64,000 nucleotides of DNA from Malus domestica (taxonomy: Eukaryota; Streptophyta; Magnoliopsida; Rosales; Rosaceae). This document shows positions 31,472 through 43,537 of this stretch, piece after piece. Numbering within the stretch: the first letter of the stretch is position 1; each line of letters begins with the position of its first letter. The stretch lies in the NCBI RefSeq assembly GCF_042453785.1, contig NC_091672.1, positions 3,130,001 to 3,194,000 on the forward strand, read 5' to 3'. Under the pieces are notes generated by a model. That model had not been told where the DNA came from. It made no database searches and saw nothing but the letters and a program-made list of their open reading frames with translations. Made by a program: the position numbers and the translations under genes.

Positions 31472-31996
31472 TCTATTTCAGTATAACGTACGAGTCAACG
31501 TTGTCCAAATACCATTCAACAATGCTTATATGTTTAGATTTTGTTGTTCTCAACGTTTCCAGGATTCTCATTTTGCATATGTCGTTATATACCAGACTGA
31601 TCTTGTGATATAACGAAATGTCAAAGTGGCGTTGTTGCTGCTTGTACAAGGAACTACCTCAGGATGTGAAAGATACACCTGACCGGCTAACTTTAGTGAT
31701 TTCATGTAAGTTTTCTCCTCTGATGCCACGGAAAGAGAACTTGTTCAAGTATTAGCAGAAACACATACGATGGATGGCGAGCTAATCAGTTCAATGAATT
31801 TTATAGATAAAGATCACAAACTCGAATCATATATAATTATGCCAGCATATATAGAACAAGTGCTGCATCATAAACTGAAAACATACAAATTAACTTCAGT
31901 TTAAGTAGATGGTTTAGTACTCAATTTTTTCAGCACACACGTAAAACCCTTCAATAACCAATAATAATATTACTACCTGGCCACACACTCTTAAGC
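31472..31996. other. 3' flank of paralog B and right flank of the CACTA element
   Basis: About 525 bp that should include the 3' UTR of the minus-strand gene ending at 31997. Nothing else is supported. Confidence 0.5.
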
Positions 31997-34360
31997 TTAT
32001 ATCTTGCTGTCACAATCCACAAGAATTTTCTTCATGTTATCAACCAGCTCCAGCATTTGCTCTCTCGAGTGCAACGGTGTTGGATACACACAAACACAGT
32101 CCAACCTTCCATTCCTTATTGTGTCGAAAACCGCAATGGAAGGGCCGATGCCATGCACCGAAGAGCAGCCGATGTAGTCATCTACTCCCAGCTCTCGCTG
32201 TATGTCATTGTAATCGTCAATGATCGTGTCTTCAAACACTGTCATAAATGATGTTCTCAGTGAAGATGATGGGGTTAAGGCCGGGTTATCGATGGCCTTG
32301 CACATCACAAAGCTCAGGGTAGCCAAATCCGTGAAGTGTTTGTCGTTCTTTTTGGAGTTTGCAAAGGCCGTGTAGGTTTTCTTGGCCAGCTCCCATAGAT
32401 TTTCTCCTCCTTTTATGGTGTGGACGAGGGGGATGACAGAGTGGTAATTCCCTGAAGGTCAAACGGTAGTTCTCTTTATTACCATCACGGGTAGAAAAAT
32501 CCTATAATTGTATGATCTAAATAAAAAACAAATCATAGAGTTCTCATCCAGTACGACCTTTTGTAACTATATATGTTTTGTAGCATCCTCTCACACAAGA
32601 AAAACTTATGTGAGATTGCTCTTGCCACGTGACACGAGTGGATTGGTCAGCGACATGTGTGTAAATTCAATTTCAAGATGCCATCTCATACATTCATTAA
32701 TTCTAGATATGCTGCTATTAATTTATTGAGTAATCTTAGCAAACCAAGTTACTGTCAAGTCTCTCTCGCAAGGACAAATAGATAGGTCAGGTATACTAGA
32801 CACAAACCCAAACATGTCTAGGATTATGACTTTTCACGCCTTCGATTTATTATAGATAACCATAACATGTCAGAGCAACTTCTATGGCACGAGAGTTGTT
32901 ACAATAACAAAGTACTTGTTTTGTGAAAATCATCTCTTACTGTGTGTTCGTTTATGTATGTTTAAGATCACTGAGAAACTAGTGTGAATTACCAAAGTGG
33001 TGAATTGAAAGAGCTGGATCAAGATCCGAGCGGCAATCAATGAGTGTCAGCACTCCATACTTCTTCTTTTGATTAGGTTTCGAGCATTTATCTGCTGCAA
33101 TCAATCCAGCAGCCACCAATGCTCCACATAGTTTAATCTCTCTGGCCTTGCATCCCTACAAATTTTGATTTCATATAACACAAGGGTCTCAACAAACCCT
33201 ATATATTTTGACCAAAGAAAAACCTTATATATATAAATGAGAGTTATTAGGTACCGGTACTCATATACAGTGTTAGAGTATATTTTGATACAATACTATT
33301 GATAGTCTGCTGTTATTGACACTCTAAAAATATCATTCTGCACTTTCTATTTTTTTTTTTATATATACAAATTTCTTTTAGATTTTTTTAAATTTAGAGT
33401 GCATGATGACCTTTTTATAGTGACAATAACATCTCCATATCGATATTTAGAAATATCAACACTCTATCAGCTACTGTAAATTAGTAGCGGTACTACTCAT
33501 TACAAGCTTGACGGAAAAGTTGAGGCTGCATGCATATATATACATATAAAACTTACAGTGAGAATCCTCTTCGTTTCATCTTGATTCATCTGAAACCTCA
33601 CCACCTGGGACGATCTAACTGATTTGTAGTCTTTGAATTTCAAACTTGACAGCCTGACGGTATTCAGAGAGTAACTAATCATGTCACCCCCACGACTCCA
33701 AAAGGGTTTCTTAGCAACCCTAGCAGGAACAAGATCCTCAATTCCAAAATTGGCCTCCCCTTTATTCCCAGTTTCCTTCACTATCCCTTTCCCCTCTCCA
33801 CCATCATCACCATCATCAGCACTCATCAAGAACCCTAGCAACTCTCTCAGCATTGTCTCAGCTGTAGTGTGGTCGCATGCTGCCACGTGGAACCTCATCA
33901 CTGCCACCCACTTGGCGTCCGGTAGGGTGTAGATGGTTCCAAAGAACATGTCATGATCATTTGGCGGCGACGACGATGACGACGAAGTAGTCTTAGTCCA
34001 AGTGTTTTGGTTGAGCTCATGCTCAAGGATCAGATGGAAGGGAGAGACTGAACTGTTGCTAGGGTTTGAGAGGGTTTCAAGGATTTCCAAAGTTGATGAG
34101 AGGTCCAATGTTTTGATTTGGACAAAAGGAGTAGGGGATGTGACAAAGGAGAATGTGTTTGCTTTGGTATTGGTATGGAGCCTAGAGTTGAGGATTGGGT
34201 GGGCATTTTGGAGTTTGTGAAGGGCGGTTTGGTATTTGACCATATCCGGGGCTTTGGATATGTCAAAACCTAGCACCGTTATGCCCGTGCCGCCGGGGAC
34301 CGCCCGGCACCAGCTGTTCTCCATGGCACCAACTGCCCGGCCTTTTGGTTGCTCAGCCAT
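31997..34360 (-). CDS. Condensation/acyltransferase-like protein, paralog B (473 aa, 3 exons)
   Basis: Exons on the minus strand are 33557-34360, 32993-33155 and 31997-32451, with GT-AG junctions and the same phases as paralog A (0, then 1). The first ATG (34360) gives MAEQPKGRAVGAMENSWCRA. Matching blocks with paralog A include AVPGGTGITVL, ALHKLQNAHPIL, FHVAACDHTTAETMLRELL (H158, D163), GIEDLVPARVAKKPFW, GCKAREIKLCGALVAAG, SSSLRTSFMTVFEDTIIDD and GIGPSIAVFDTIRNGRLDCV. The motif is again H-x4-D rather than the HxxxD of BAHD enzymes, so the change is family-wide and not a local error. The function is probably transfer of an acyl group, substrate unknown. A low-complexity loop differs between the copies (serine- and aspartate-rich here). 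The ORF reads intact. Confidence 0.85.
33237..33507. mobile_element. Foldback element in intron 1 of paralog B
   Basis: ATGAGAGTTATTAGGTACCG with GTACTCATATACAGTGTTAG at the left pairs loosely with ACACTCTATCAGCTACTGTA and GTAGCGGTACTACTCATTAC at the right. The arms are diverged. It is absent from the same intron of paralog A, so it would post-date the duplication. Confidence 0.45.
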
Positions 34361-35252
34361 TTTCAAAAGCCTAGTTGGTTGTGGTGGTAGTGGCAGTGGT
34401 AGTAGTAGTAGTCAAGGTGGTGGGATTTTATACAATATGTGCATAAATTATAAAGAGTTGGGATTGTAAGAACTGTAAAACAAATTGGTGAATTTTGCAT
34501 TAATTTTCTATCTGCCCTCTGTTTGGTTGGTGGTTGCTTTGATGATGCATTAAAGAAATCTTGAAGGCCCAATTAATTTCTTAGCTATTTTACGAGAATG
34601 GACTAAATTTGCCATGCATCTCAACCATCCTTATGTGTAGGTTTAGGATTTGAACTTTGGGGCTTTTAGTGTTTAAAGTTAAAATTTTTAAGATAGCAAT
34701 ATAGTGTGAAGTGTGCAAAAAAAAATTTATTCATTGAGACATTGCGTCGAATAATTGGCGGGCGTGTGTTGTCAGCTAACCCATGTTACGCACAGGTATA
34801 CGGATATTGACATATGCCGAAACAATCTGAGTAGTATCAAGAGAATTTGGCGTGTGTTGTCTACGCAATTTGTCGAGATATGCCTAGCAAATATTACATC
34901 AAATACTTGGTTTCCACAAAAGGACTTGTACCAAACATTTGAAGGGTCCTCATAAGATCTTCACATGAATATTTTCCAAACCCCGGGTGGTCCTGAGACC
35001 TTGTTCCCAATGTACATCCTCCTCTGGTTACCTAATGTTTTATTATTATTTAGAAATACTAGTAATGGGGCATATCGGTCTCATCATCAACCACATTATA
35101 ACACGTGTAATAATAGTATTATGTGAGGGTATTTTAAGTGAACACAAAAAATTTCCATTGGGAACGAGTTATATGAAATGAGGATGATAAGGTGACGATA
35201 TCTCAAAATAATCATGTGAAAATGTTAAAACACGTAAGTGACGTATGTATGA
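34361..35252. other. Promoter side of paralog B and intergenic DNA
   Basis: About 890 bp. A short run of GTGGTA/GTAGTA trinucleotides (about 34380-34412) lies in the probable leader. I see no further gene. Confidence 0.5.
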
Positions 35253-35260
35253 TATATAAT

Positions 35261-35408
35261 GGGGTGTGCTATCCACACACGCCTTTTTACTTCTTACACA
35301 CCCCTTGTTAATTTATGTCCGTTGATCTTCTTTAATTCATCCGATCCGAAGGCCGAAAACCAAAAAAATGTGAGAGAAGTAAAAAATGGTGTGTGGATAT
35401 CACACCCC
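35261..35408. mobile_element. MITE, 148 bp, with 8-bp target duplication
   Basis: The left end GGGGTGTGCTATCCACACAC and right end GTGTGTGGATATCACACCCC are near-perfect inverted repeats. TATATAAT lies on both sides (35253-35260 and 35409-35416), an 8-bp duplication that suits a hAT-type MITE. TTTTTACTTCT pairs with AGAAGTAAAAAA inside. Confidence 0.88.
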
Positions 35409-35684
35409 TATATAATTTGAGATACAACTAGAGACGTTCCGTTGCAAAATGAGGCCTTTCTAATTTAGTACCTTAATGTGATATTTTTCACAATAATATA
35501 AATTGGAGGTGCATCATACTAGATTTCTTAGAATAAGAGATGAATGATGATTTTTTTTTATATATAATGAGAACATGAAGAAAATACGGTGCCTAATTTA
35601 AAGCAAGGCCTAAAACGTATGCCATATTCATTTTGTCTCCGGGCCGCCTCTGGACACAACCATTTTAATGTCTCTTTTTCCTAT

Positions 35685-35922
35685 AAGGTTCGTTTGAAAT
35701 TGTTTTTAAAATGAATGAAAACGTTTTCTATGAAAAATGTTTTAGAACCAATCTTTAGTTAAAATGCAAATGAATCTTGGAAAAGTATTTGAAATGTTTC
35801 CTACAATAAGCATATAAATAATGTTTTTTACAAGAAGCATTTTTAATGCTTTTGAAATCCAAAAATATTTTTTTAAACCAATTTTAATCATTTGAAAAAC
35901 ATTTTCAAACAATTTCTAAGCC
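35685..35922. mobile_element. Foldback MITE, about 238 bp
   Basis: AAGGTTCGTTTGAAATTGTT at the left pairs with AACAATTTCTAAGCC at the right, and AAATGAATGAAAACG with CATTTGAAAAACATTTTC. The element is AT-rich without an ORF. Confidence 0.6.
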
Positions 35923-36130
35923 TCTCACCCATTCCACATCAGCCGAAGTTCTTTAGCATTAAAAACTCATATCTTAATGCAACTTAAAGAAAGTGCCAGC
36001 CTCCTGTCTCTCTTTTACTCGCATTAACTAATTCTCCTACAAAAACAGAGATTTCCTCTCGTCAACAAACGATGCTGACAATTCTTCTCGTCCTGTTGTC
36101 TCTTTTCCCTCATTACTACCTTTTTTTTAT

Positions 36131-36260
36131 ATTGAGTTTAATTTCATAATTAGTTAGCAATAATATGGTTAGTTAAAATTCGTTTTTGACAATAATCGAA
36201 TCTAAGACTTCTTATTTACAAGTGAAGATGAATATCATTAGATCGTAATACTAAGTGACC
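36131..36260 (-). mobile_element. tRNA-derived SINE, second diverged copy
   Basis: In minus orientation it reads TCACTTAGTATTACGATCTA, then CATCTTCACTTGTAAATAAG, then a B-box-like GATTCGATTATT, and AATATTATTGCTAACTAATTATG. It is the same family as 14120-14253 but more diverged. Confidence 0.65.
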
Positions 36261-37124
36261 CCTTATTAATTTCACATAGGAAAATTGTTTGAGGTCTGGG
36301 TGGGCATGTGCCCATGAGAGACTAGTTTGGTGTCAAGAATTGAGAAAAAAAAAATGGTGATAATTCTCGAAAAATAAAAACACGAAGAGGGATCTGCAGA
36401 GGAATTTATTGATATGCAAAATCAAGAGAAACATGGCTCCTTCATTGTTTTCCATTTTGGTGTGAAACAAGAACGAGCTTTCATAAGTTCATTTTCTTAG
36501 GTACAACAATAGCTTATCGGCCATCCACCAAAATAAATTTAGGTAAGGAGCTCCATCACTGGCATGTTAAATATCAATGAGTTCAGTTACGTTGTATTGG
36601 AAGCTTTAAAATTTTTAGGTGATTCGAAGTACTCGATATTTTGGATCATGCCAAAAAAGAGCTAAATACTGCACCGGGCGTATTCGGTAAACTTTGATTT
36701 CTTTAGCGAGGAATTTATTATTGATTTCATGTTATAGATCAGCCAAGCTGCATTTTCATCATTATCATTTTACCTGCTCCACCTAACTGTTAACTCCTTT
36801 CCACCAATCTCCGGAGGTAAAAAAATTAAGGGCAGGAGGTTTTTAATGTGTTTTTAACTTCCAAACGAGCCTATGTTATCAAGATTTTAGAAAAACAGTT
36901 AGCAATGTACTATAAAATAAATTGATATTGTCTCTCCGAAATAAGATATAAAATGAAAATGGGGTTTTAACTTCAATATACACGACCACACTATCATATG
37001 AGTACGCAATTTATATTTATACCACATCTTAATTGAATTGTACAAAAATTCAACGACTTGTACTCACTTCTCAGCCACATGATTTTGACTTCTTATAAAA
37101 TTTACAATATTATTTTAATACTAC
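36261..37124. other. Intergenic, no gene recognised
   Basis: About 860 bp of AT-rich DNA with only short ORFs. Confidence 0.5.
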
Positions 37125-37223
37125 CTTGGGAGCAGCCTCTTCATAAAATGGGGGTAAGGCTAGCCGACATTCACCTCTCCCAGACCTTGCGTAAAGCGGG
37201 AGCCTTGTGCACTGGGTACGACA
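37125..37223 (+). mobile_element. Au-SINE-like fragment
   Basis: CTTGGGAGCAGCCTCTTCAT, then GGGGGTAAGGCTAGCCGACA, TTCACCTCTCCCAGACCTTG, CGTAAAGCGGGAGCCTTGTG and CACTGGGTACGAC match, as I recall it, the conserved body and 3' end of the widespread plant Au SINE. The 5' promoter part is not visible, so it is 5'-truncated. Confidence 0.72.
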
Positions 37224-37619
37224 TTTTTATTTTAATACTACGACATCTTACTAGGAGAAATAGTAGACTTTTCTAGCATAATTAATCCTCCTTGTCTCTT
37301 GCTTTGCTTTTCTTGTTGTGGAATAACCAGCAACCAGGTAAGATATTGCTACAGAATCCCTTAGTCGTAGTTTGTTGATCAGACTAACTAAAACGCAGAA
37401 TTTGGCATCAGCTTCTCCATAGTATCACTATCATGATTTCTTAATTTTTGTACAATAACTACTGAGTTGTGGATACCTCATGCTTATTTATAATGTTTCA
37501 ATCGAATAAATTAAAACAATCTAAAAATCAACGGACAAAAAAATACAGAATATGCAAATGGAGAAAATGAGTGTGTAGAAAATTTCCTAGGATTTTATTT
37601 TCACGGGGATGATGAACCC
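37224..37619. other. Intergenic, no gene recognised
   Basis: About 400 bp with no supported feature. The left boundary of the older Copia fossil may lie near its right end. Confidence 0.4.
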
Positions 37620-37963
37620 CCTGTTGTATTTATTCTAATATAATTGTGAATTGATTCCCTCTGAATCAATCTTGTATTTCATGTTTTGGATACACGTAAG
37701 ATTGATTGAGTTCTTGACAATTATGTACTTATGATACCTAACTGATAGGCTAAGAAAATAGGATTTGAGATTCTTTTATGGACGAAACCCTAATGCCTTG
37801 GCCAGTATAAATAGTAAGGTCCCTACAAACCCTAGATACACAACAAACCAAACCTGACAGACACATTTTTTCCTTTTGGGAGGCTTCCCATAAAGTAGTT
37901 GTATCCGGCTAGGTGTTTGTAGAAGATCTCGATATTGCAAAAGCTTTTCTTCGTGTTCAAATT

Positions 37964-38345
37964 TGATGGAAATTGGGTAATTCACCAGATCGGAAACAAA
38001 TGTTGCTTAGACTATCGATCACAATATGGTCTAAAGAATATGAACAGATAGTGATTATAGAATTGAATGAATCTAACAAAAAAGGATTGACAAATATATA
38101 GAGATGAAAATAACCTTTCTGGAGGAGTTGTATTCTTCAGGGGAGGTTATAACTTTTCACATTGAAATACAACTGTTCATATCTTTTTAGAATTAAATAA
38201 ATAAATAATTATATTATTTCCTTTATTAATTAATTAACTTCTTTCACTACAATCATATGTATATTAGTACACCAATGTTATGGTGTACCTTCACACATCA
38301 TTACAGATATTGTGAAAACCATTTTATCATAATTATATTCCAACA
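37964..38345 (-). repeat. 3' LTR of the Copia fossil
   Basis: This 382-bp LTR is paired with 42317-42692. It shares TTAGACTATCGATCACAATA and GTACACCAATGTTATGGTGT-type blocks with the other LTR. Confidence 0.88.
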
Positions 38346-38787
38346 TCTCCCATTGATTATGATGACCTAAATGGTTTCCTATTCTGATTTCTTTCTCAAG
38401 AGTATTACTCATAAAGAAATTCAATGTAACATCAGATATGTGGCTTCTTTACCTAGTGTGCACCATTCCACTTTATCTGATAACATTTTACACTTTAGTA
38501 AAATGACATCATATCCAAGTAACTAGGAAAAACAATCCATACCCGGTTACAAATGATGACTTAGTCCCACACTATACGCCACAATGTTATATAAATTATT
38601 TCTTGAAGCTTATTACGGATTTTACTTTCAAGACAATTTATTATAACATGGTTTCCTCGCTAGTACCCTTTATCTTTAACTGACCAAGTACTAAAGTACG
38701 AGATAAAGTCGCATCTACTTGTCCATGTTTCAGGCGTTCCTAAAACCATCCAATGATGCCCGCATCACGTCTCACACTACAACACAT

Positions 38788-39720
38788 CTAGATGTTTTGC
38801 AAACCCATTGTACTCACATGCTCTCTAAATTTTTCTAGAGACAATCCCCTGGTCATCGATTCGGCCACCATCTCTTCGGAGGGTATGTAGTTGACCTTTA
38901 CCTTTCCTCTCTCCACTATATCTTGTAAATAGTGATATTTAATATCAATGTGTTTTCCTTTGAAACTATTTACTCCACTCTTTATCAGAAAGATGGCAGA
39001 CTCATTATCACAAAACATATTGACGAGCTCCTTAGGTATACCTATATTTAAATTATCGATAAATCCCTTAACCCATATTGCAGTACTTACCGTTGTGCTA
39101 CATGATATATATTATGCTTCCATGGTAGATTTTGCAACACAACCTTGTTTCTTACTTAACCAAGAAGCAATCGTTCCCTAAACAAGACAATATTACCACT
39201 TGTTGACTTTCTGTCATCCCAGTCGCCTGCGAAAACTGCATCGCAATAACAAATTAAATCCAGATCATTTTAATCTGAAACAAAGTTTCATACCTTGGGT
39301 GCCTTTTAGATATCTAATAATTCTCTTTACTGCCATCCAATGTTGCTTTCCGGGGTTGGATTGATATCTACTTACCAATCCAACTGCATAACATATGTCA
39401 GGTCTTATGCTGGTCATAGCATACATCAAACTTCCAACTACTTGGGCATACAGAACATTTTGCATATTAATGATGTCTTGCTTCTGTACCAGACACATAT
39501 TTTTGGAAAGCATCATTCATTTACAAATAGGTGTACTAACTGGCTTGCAATCTTGCATATTAAATCTTTTAAATATTTTATCCAAATAATTTCGTTGATC
39601 CAAATAGAGCGTTTTGGCATCTCTATCCTTAGTAATTTTAATTCCTAGAACATAAGATGCTTCTCCCATATCTTTCATTTCAAAATTGAATCCCATATAT
39701 GACTTAATCTTTTCAATCAT
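38788..39720 (-). pseudogene. Copia pol remnant (RT C-terminal part and RNase H)
   Basis: Recognisable blocks are the RT C-terminal region (YVLGIKITKDRD), the VGSLMYAMTSIRPDICYAVG block and the RNase H-type end (FCDNESAIFLIK and GKHIDIKYHYLQD). They identify the Copia superfamily. It is a broken fossil. Confidence 0.85.
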
Positions 39721-39747
39721 ATCTATATAGTTACCTGCAATAAGATG

Positions 39748-40360
39748 TCATTTACATATAGTTTCCTTTTTCCTATAATTTTTACGAACTTCTTCAATAG
39801 CCAACATTGCAAGCAATGTATCCATTGTTAATTCAACTTGACCATAAGTCATGGAAGTAACTACATTTTTCCAAGAATTTGGGAGGTTACCAAGAAGAAC
39901 AATAACTTGCATTTTATCGGAAACTGGATGGCTAGCATTGGCTAAGTCTTTTGCCATTACCTCCATTTTAGTAATATGATCGACCATAGAATCCCATTTT
40001 AGTCCCATTGTATTTCTTAAGCAATAACTGAATGTATGTTTGAGATTTAGGGCCATACTTCTTTCAAGTACATCCATGATTTCTTTGGACGAATCATATT
40101 CTTCATAGAGAGGTATTAATTTATCTTCCATGTAATTGAGAATTGTGGCCTTAGCCAACTCATTATCTTCCACCCATTTCTTATAAACTCAAGATGGCCC
40201 AAGGGGTCTCTCGTCCTTGATAGTGTACAAAGTCTTGTCATGAGTTAAAAGATAAGCGATCCTTCTCTTCCATATTTGATAATTAACGTTGTTCAATCTC
40301 TCTATTTTAAAAACTTCAGATCTGGAAGATTTAGTTGACATATCTCAGAAAATTACAAAA
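39748..40360 (-). pseudogene. Copia gag remnant
   Basis: NTMGLKWDSMVDHITKMEVM and IVLLGNLPNSWKNVVTSM are typical of the gag (UBN2-like) domain of plant Copia elements. It is a broken fossil within the element above. Confidence 0.75.
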
Positions 40361-41279
40361 CAAACACAATACTTAATACAAACTTAAATACAAATACAAA
40401 TACTACTAGTGTACTTTTAATTATTACAAGCTACAGATACTAAATGTTCTTTATAAATTAAGGACTAAAAAATAAAATAAAATAAAAGATTGAGACTTAT
40501 TTATTTTTAGTAGTAGATACCGCACGCATTCACAGAGGCTTTGTCTAATCAGTGAAAGACGCGATCACGTCGATAGAAGGCTCGTGGATTTCTTACTTGT
40601 CTACTTGGTCAGGCCTGATCAATTCTTTCCTTATTTTTGTGCATAAAAGCATCCTCTTCTCGTCTAGTGGATTCTTTTTCAATTCTCAGTGGCCTTGGTC
40701 ACCTTAAATTTCTTGCAGTTGAAACTTCTCTTTGTGCCAAATCAGGATATATAAAATCATAATGAGTATTATATTGTTCCAAATGATTGAGCACTCTAAC
40801 TCTTGGATCCCCTAAAATTAAACCATTGCTTCCACTTTTGGTCTTTGTGACTGTTATTCAAAGTATTCCACAAATCAACCTTAAAATTATTAAGGTAAAC
40901 ATGATTAATAAAACCTGAATTTTGTTTGATCGTAACACCCAAACTAGTAGGGAAGGGTTCCAATTGTAGCTGTCCTGAATTTTGCCTAGAGGAAGAGCCC
41001 ATTTCAAAGAATTTGTTGACTTAAAACAAATTCTCCTTTTTTATTTTCAAGGCAATTCCCTTATTCTTCTTTATTTTTGAAGCACTTCCTCCAGGAAAAA
41101 ACAAGTTTCTCTTTCTGCTGTCTCTGGAAAAACTTTGTTTCTCAGCCTGGCGGATAATCTCAAACGGCGGTGACAATTCTTCTTGGAGGATAATGGTGTT
41201 GTTGGTGTGGTCTATTACCGCGAGAGCACAAGACCGCGGCTGGATGATGTGACCATGGTGGGAGAACATTGTAGACATT

Positions 41280-41840
41280 GAAATTTCGGTGGCATAAATG
41301 TTAGCCATTGCATTAAGATTACATTTGTAAACATTGAAATTTTGGTGAAATAAATGTTGACCATTGTATTAAAATTACAACCTTCATTCACTTCACCTAC
41401 ATCATACATTAAGTTCACCTACAACATCCACCCAAGTTCACCTACATCATACACTAAGTTTACCTACAACATCCACCCAAGTTCACCTACAACATCCACC
41501 AAGTTTCACCTACAACATCCACCAAAACAAATGGATGGTGGTGATTCATTCCCAAAGCCTATAAATAGGCTCCTCCATCAAAGAATCAAGAGAGGATTTT
41601 ACATACGCTTTCTCTACTCCCAAATTGGAAGAGAATTCACACCACACCAAAGCCTTGAAGCCTCGAAACTCTAAAGCTTTCAAGCAAATTCCGAAGAATC
41701 AAGAAAGCCCTCTTCGTTCTTCGTCAAAATCCTCCTTCAAGATCAAGCCCCAACGACCCTTGAAGAAACTTCCACTAATTCAAGATCAAGCAATGCCGAC
41801 TGCAATGGGTTTTCTGAGGTTATAATAGGACTGAATAAAT
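41280..41840. repeat. LTR-like insert with minisatellite inside the Copia fossil
   Basis: A duplicated stretch of about 56 bp (41277-41388, ACATTGAAATTT words) is followed by about six short CACCTACAACATCCACC-like units (about 41390-41525) and then CCTATAAATAGGCTCCTCCA, a promoter-like word typical of LTRs. It may be a nested LTR fragment or part of the element's untranslated leader; its limits are not clear. Confidence 0.45.
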
Positions 41841-42316
41841 CATCTGGATGTAATTCGTTCAAATTCTGATAATGGTAATTATATTTGGGGAGTGAACTTA
41901 GTGAATTTGAATGCTGAAATGGTTCAATGGAAAATTGAGTTTTGTTCTCTGCCGAATGAAATGGTGTGGGGGAAAATAGTTTGAATTGTTAGGTTAATTC
42001 AGGCCTGGGTTCAAACGGGTTGTATAATGGGATTTCGAACAAGCTATAATGTTTAAATGATTGGGTATTTTTGTGAGTTTTAGATTATGCAGGAAAATTC
42101 TCAGATGCCGATTTTGAACTTTTGATTAAAATCAGTTCAATATTTTCCTTGTCCACCAATGTCTTCTTCCCTAATTTCTTCTCAAGTTGAAACTTAGTAA
42201 GAACGTTGTTGAATTCGTTACTTGATGAAGAGGAAGTCTCAAATGTAGTTCGAGATGTCATCGGATGAATACTGGGCAAATTGTTTTGATTCATGAAAAC
42301 CTAGCTCTGAGGCCAA

Positions 42317-42692
42317 TGATAGAAATTGAGAAGTTCACAGGATCGGAAATGGATGTCACTTAGACTATCGATCACAATATGGTGTAAAAGATATGAACAG
42401 AGAGTGATTATAGAATTGAATGAATCTGACATAAAAGGATTTGACAAATATATAGAGATGGAAATAACCTTTATGGATGAGTTGTATTCTTTAGGGGAAG
42501 TTATAACTTTTCACATTGAAATACAACTGTTCATATTTTTTTAGAAATAAATAAATATATTATTTCCTTTATTAATTAATTAACTTATTTTACTACAATC
42601 ATATCTATATTAGTACACCAATGTTATGGTGTATCTTCACACATGATTACATATATTGTGAAAACCATGTTATGATAATCATATTCCAACAA
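42317..42692 (-). repeat. 5' LTR of the Copia fossil
   Basis: This 376-bp LTR is the partner of 37964-38345. The primer-binding-like site lies directly inside it (42300-42316 region). Confidence 0.88.
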
Positions 42693-42859
42693 AACTGATT
42701 CGATGGATGCTTGAGCCACATCAGGTTAGTCATCTTTCTTTTATTATTGTGTTTTAATCGTATAATCATATTAGGCTAACTCCCCCTTCACAAAAAAAAA
42801 TGTAAAGATGGAAGTTCATAACATAATTAATTAGTACCTTGTTGTGATGTCGTTGTTGT

Positions 42860-43430
42860 GGATTATGAACTCATTCCACTTAGATATAGTCGACAACATC
42901 ATGTACACTGAAACTGTTGTTGTAGTTTGGGACGACCTCAAGAACATATTTTCATAGAGCAGTGACTCGAGGATCTACCAAGTTCGACAAGAAATTAATC
43001 GTCAAAGGCAGCTCTCTGTTTCTTCCTATTACACCAAGATAAAAGCCGTGTGGGATGAGTTAGCGTCCTACCATGACCTACTTACTCACACCTGTGCAGG
43101 CTTGAAAAGACTCACTGAACAGGAAGAGAAAGAAAGAGTTATGCAATTTCTGATGGGATTGAACGACTCTTACTCAACTGTACGAGGCTCGATTTTGATG
43201 ATGAACCTGCTCCCTAACACACGCCGAGTTCATGGCCTTATTCTCCAACATGAACAGCAAATGGATGTGGCCAGTCACCGCGATATGGGGACTAACTCTC
43301 ATGCCATGCAGGTCCAACGAACCCCAGCGTTGTCGTCATCTAACAACAAGCCCTCCAACACACTTTCACATAAGTCACTTAAATCCGACACTATAATCCA
43401 TAAACCTCAAATTTGTATTTAACCGTCGAT
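42860..43430 (+). pseudogene. Copia gag remnant of the older element
   Basis: SRIYQVRQEINRQRQLSVSS, then YYTKIKAVWDELASYHDL and RVMQFLMGLNDSYSTVRGSI identify the gag domain of plant Copia elements. It is a broken fossil. Confidence 0.85.
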
Positions 43431-43537
43431 TTTTGTTTAGGCTTTATTCTTTATTTTGAATTTCATTTTAAAAAATTTCTATTTTGAAAACATGATCTTT
43501 TGGGGGATGTTGGAAGATGAACGATTCAGATATTTGA

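Larger units (their letters stand above)
37964..42692 (-). mobile_element. Copia-type retrotransposon fossil, about 4.7 kb, both LTRs present
   Basis: Similar LTRs in direct orientation lie at 37964-38345 and 42317-42692. In minus orientation each starts TGTTGGAATAT and ends with CA. AAATT (left) and AAACT (right) look like a 5-bp target duplication with one change. A polypurine tract borders the left LTR (AATGGGAGA on the minus strand). A primer-binding-like TTGGCCTCAGAGCTAG follows the right LTR. In order from the right come gag-type sequence, then RT and RNase H parts. The interior is short for a Copia element and its coding regions are broken in several places. Visible differences between the LTRs point to a moderate age. 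Confidence 0.85.
37620..43537 (+). mobile_element. Older Copia-type fossil, interrupted by a younger Copia element
   Basis: An LTR-like stretch (about 37620-37963) with a GTATAAATAG promoter-like word is split by the element at 37964-42692 and seems to resume at 42693 (GATTCGATGGATGCTTGAGC). A Copia-type gag remnant follows (about 42860-43430), then a polypurine tract (about 43497-43507) and the first bases of a 3' LTR, which is cut off by another LTR at 43538. No pol region is seen between gag and the polypurine tract, so it looks like a non-autonomous, broken fossil. The left boundary is uncertain. Confidence 0.55.
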
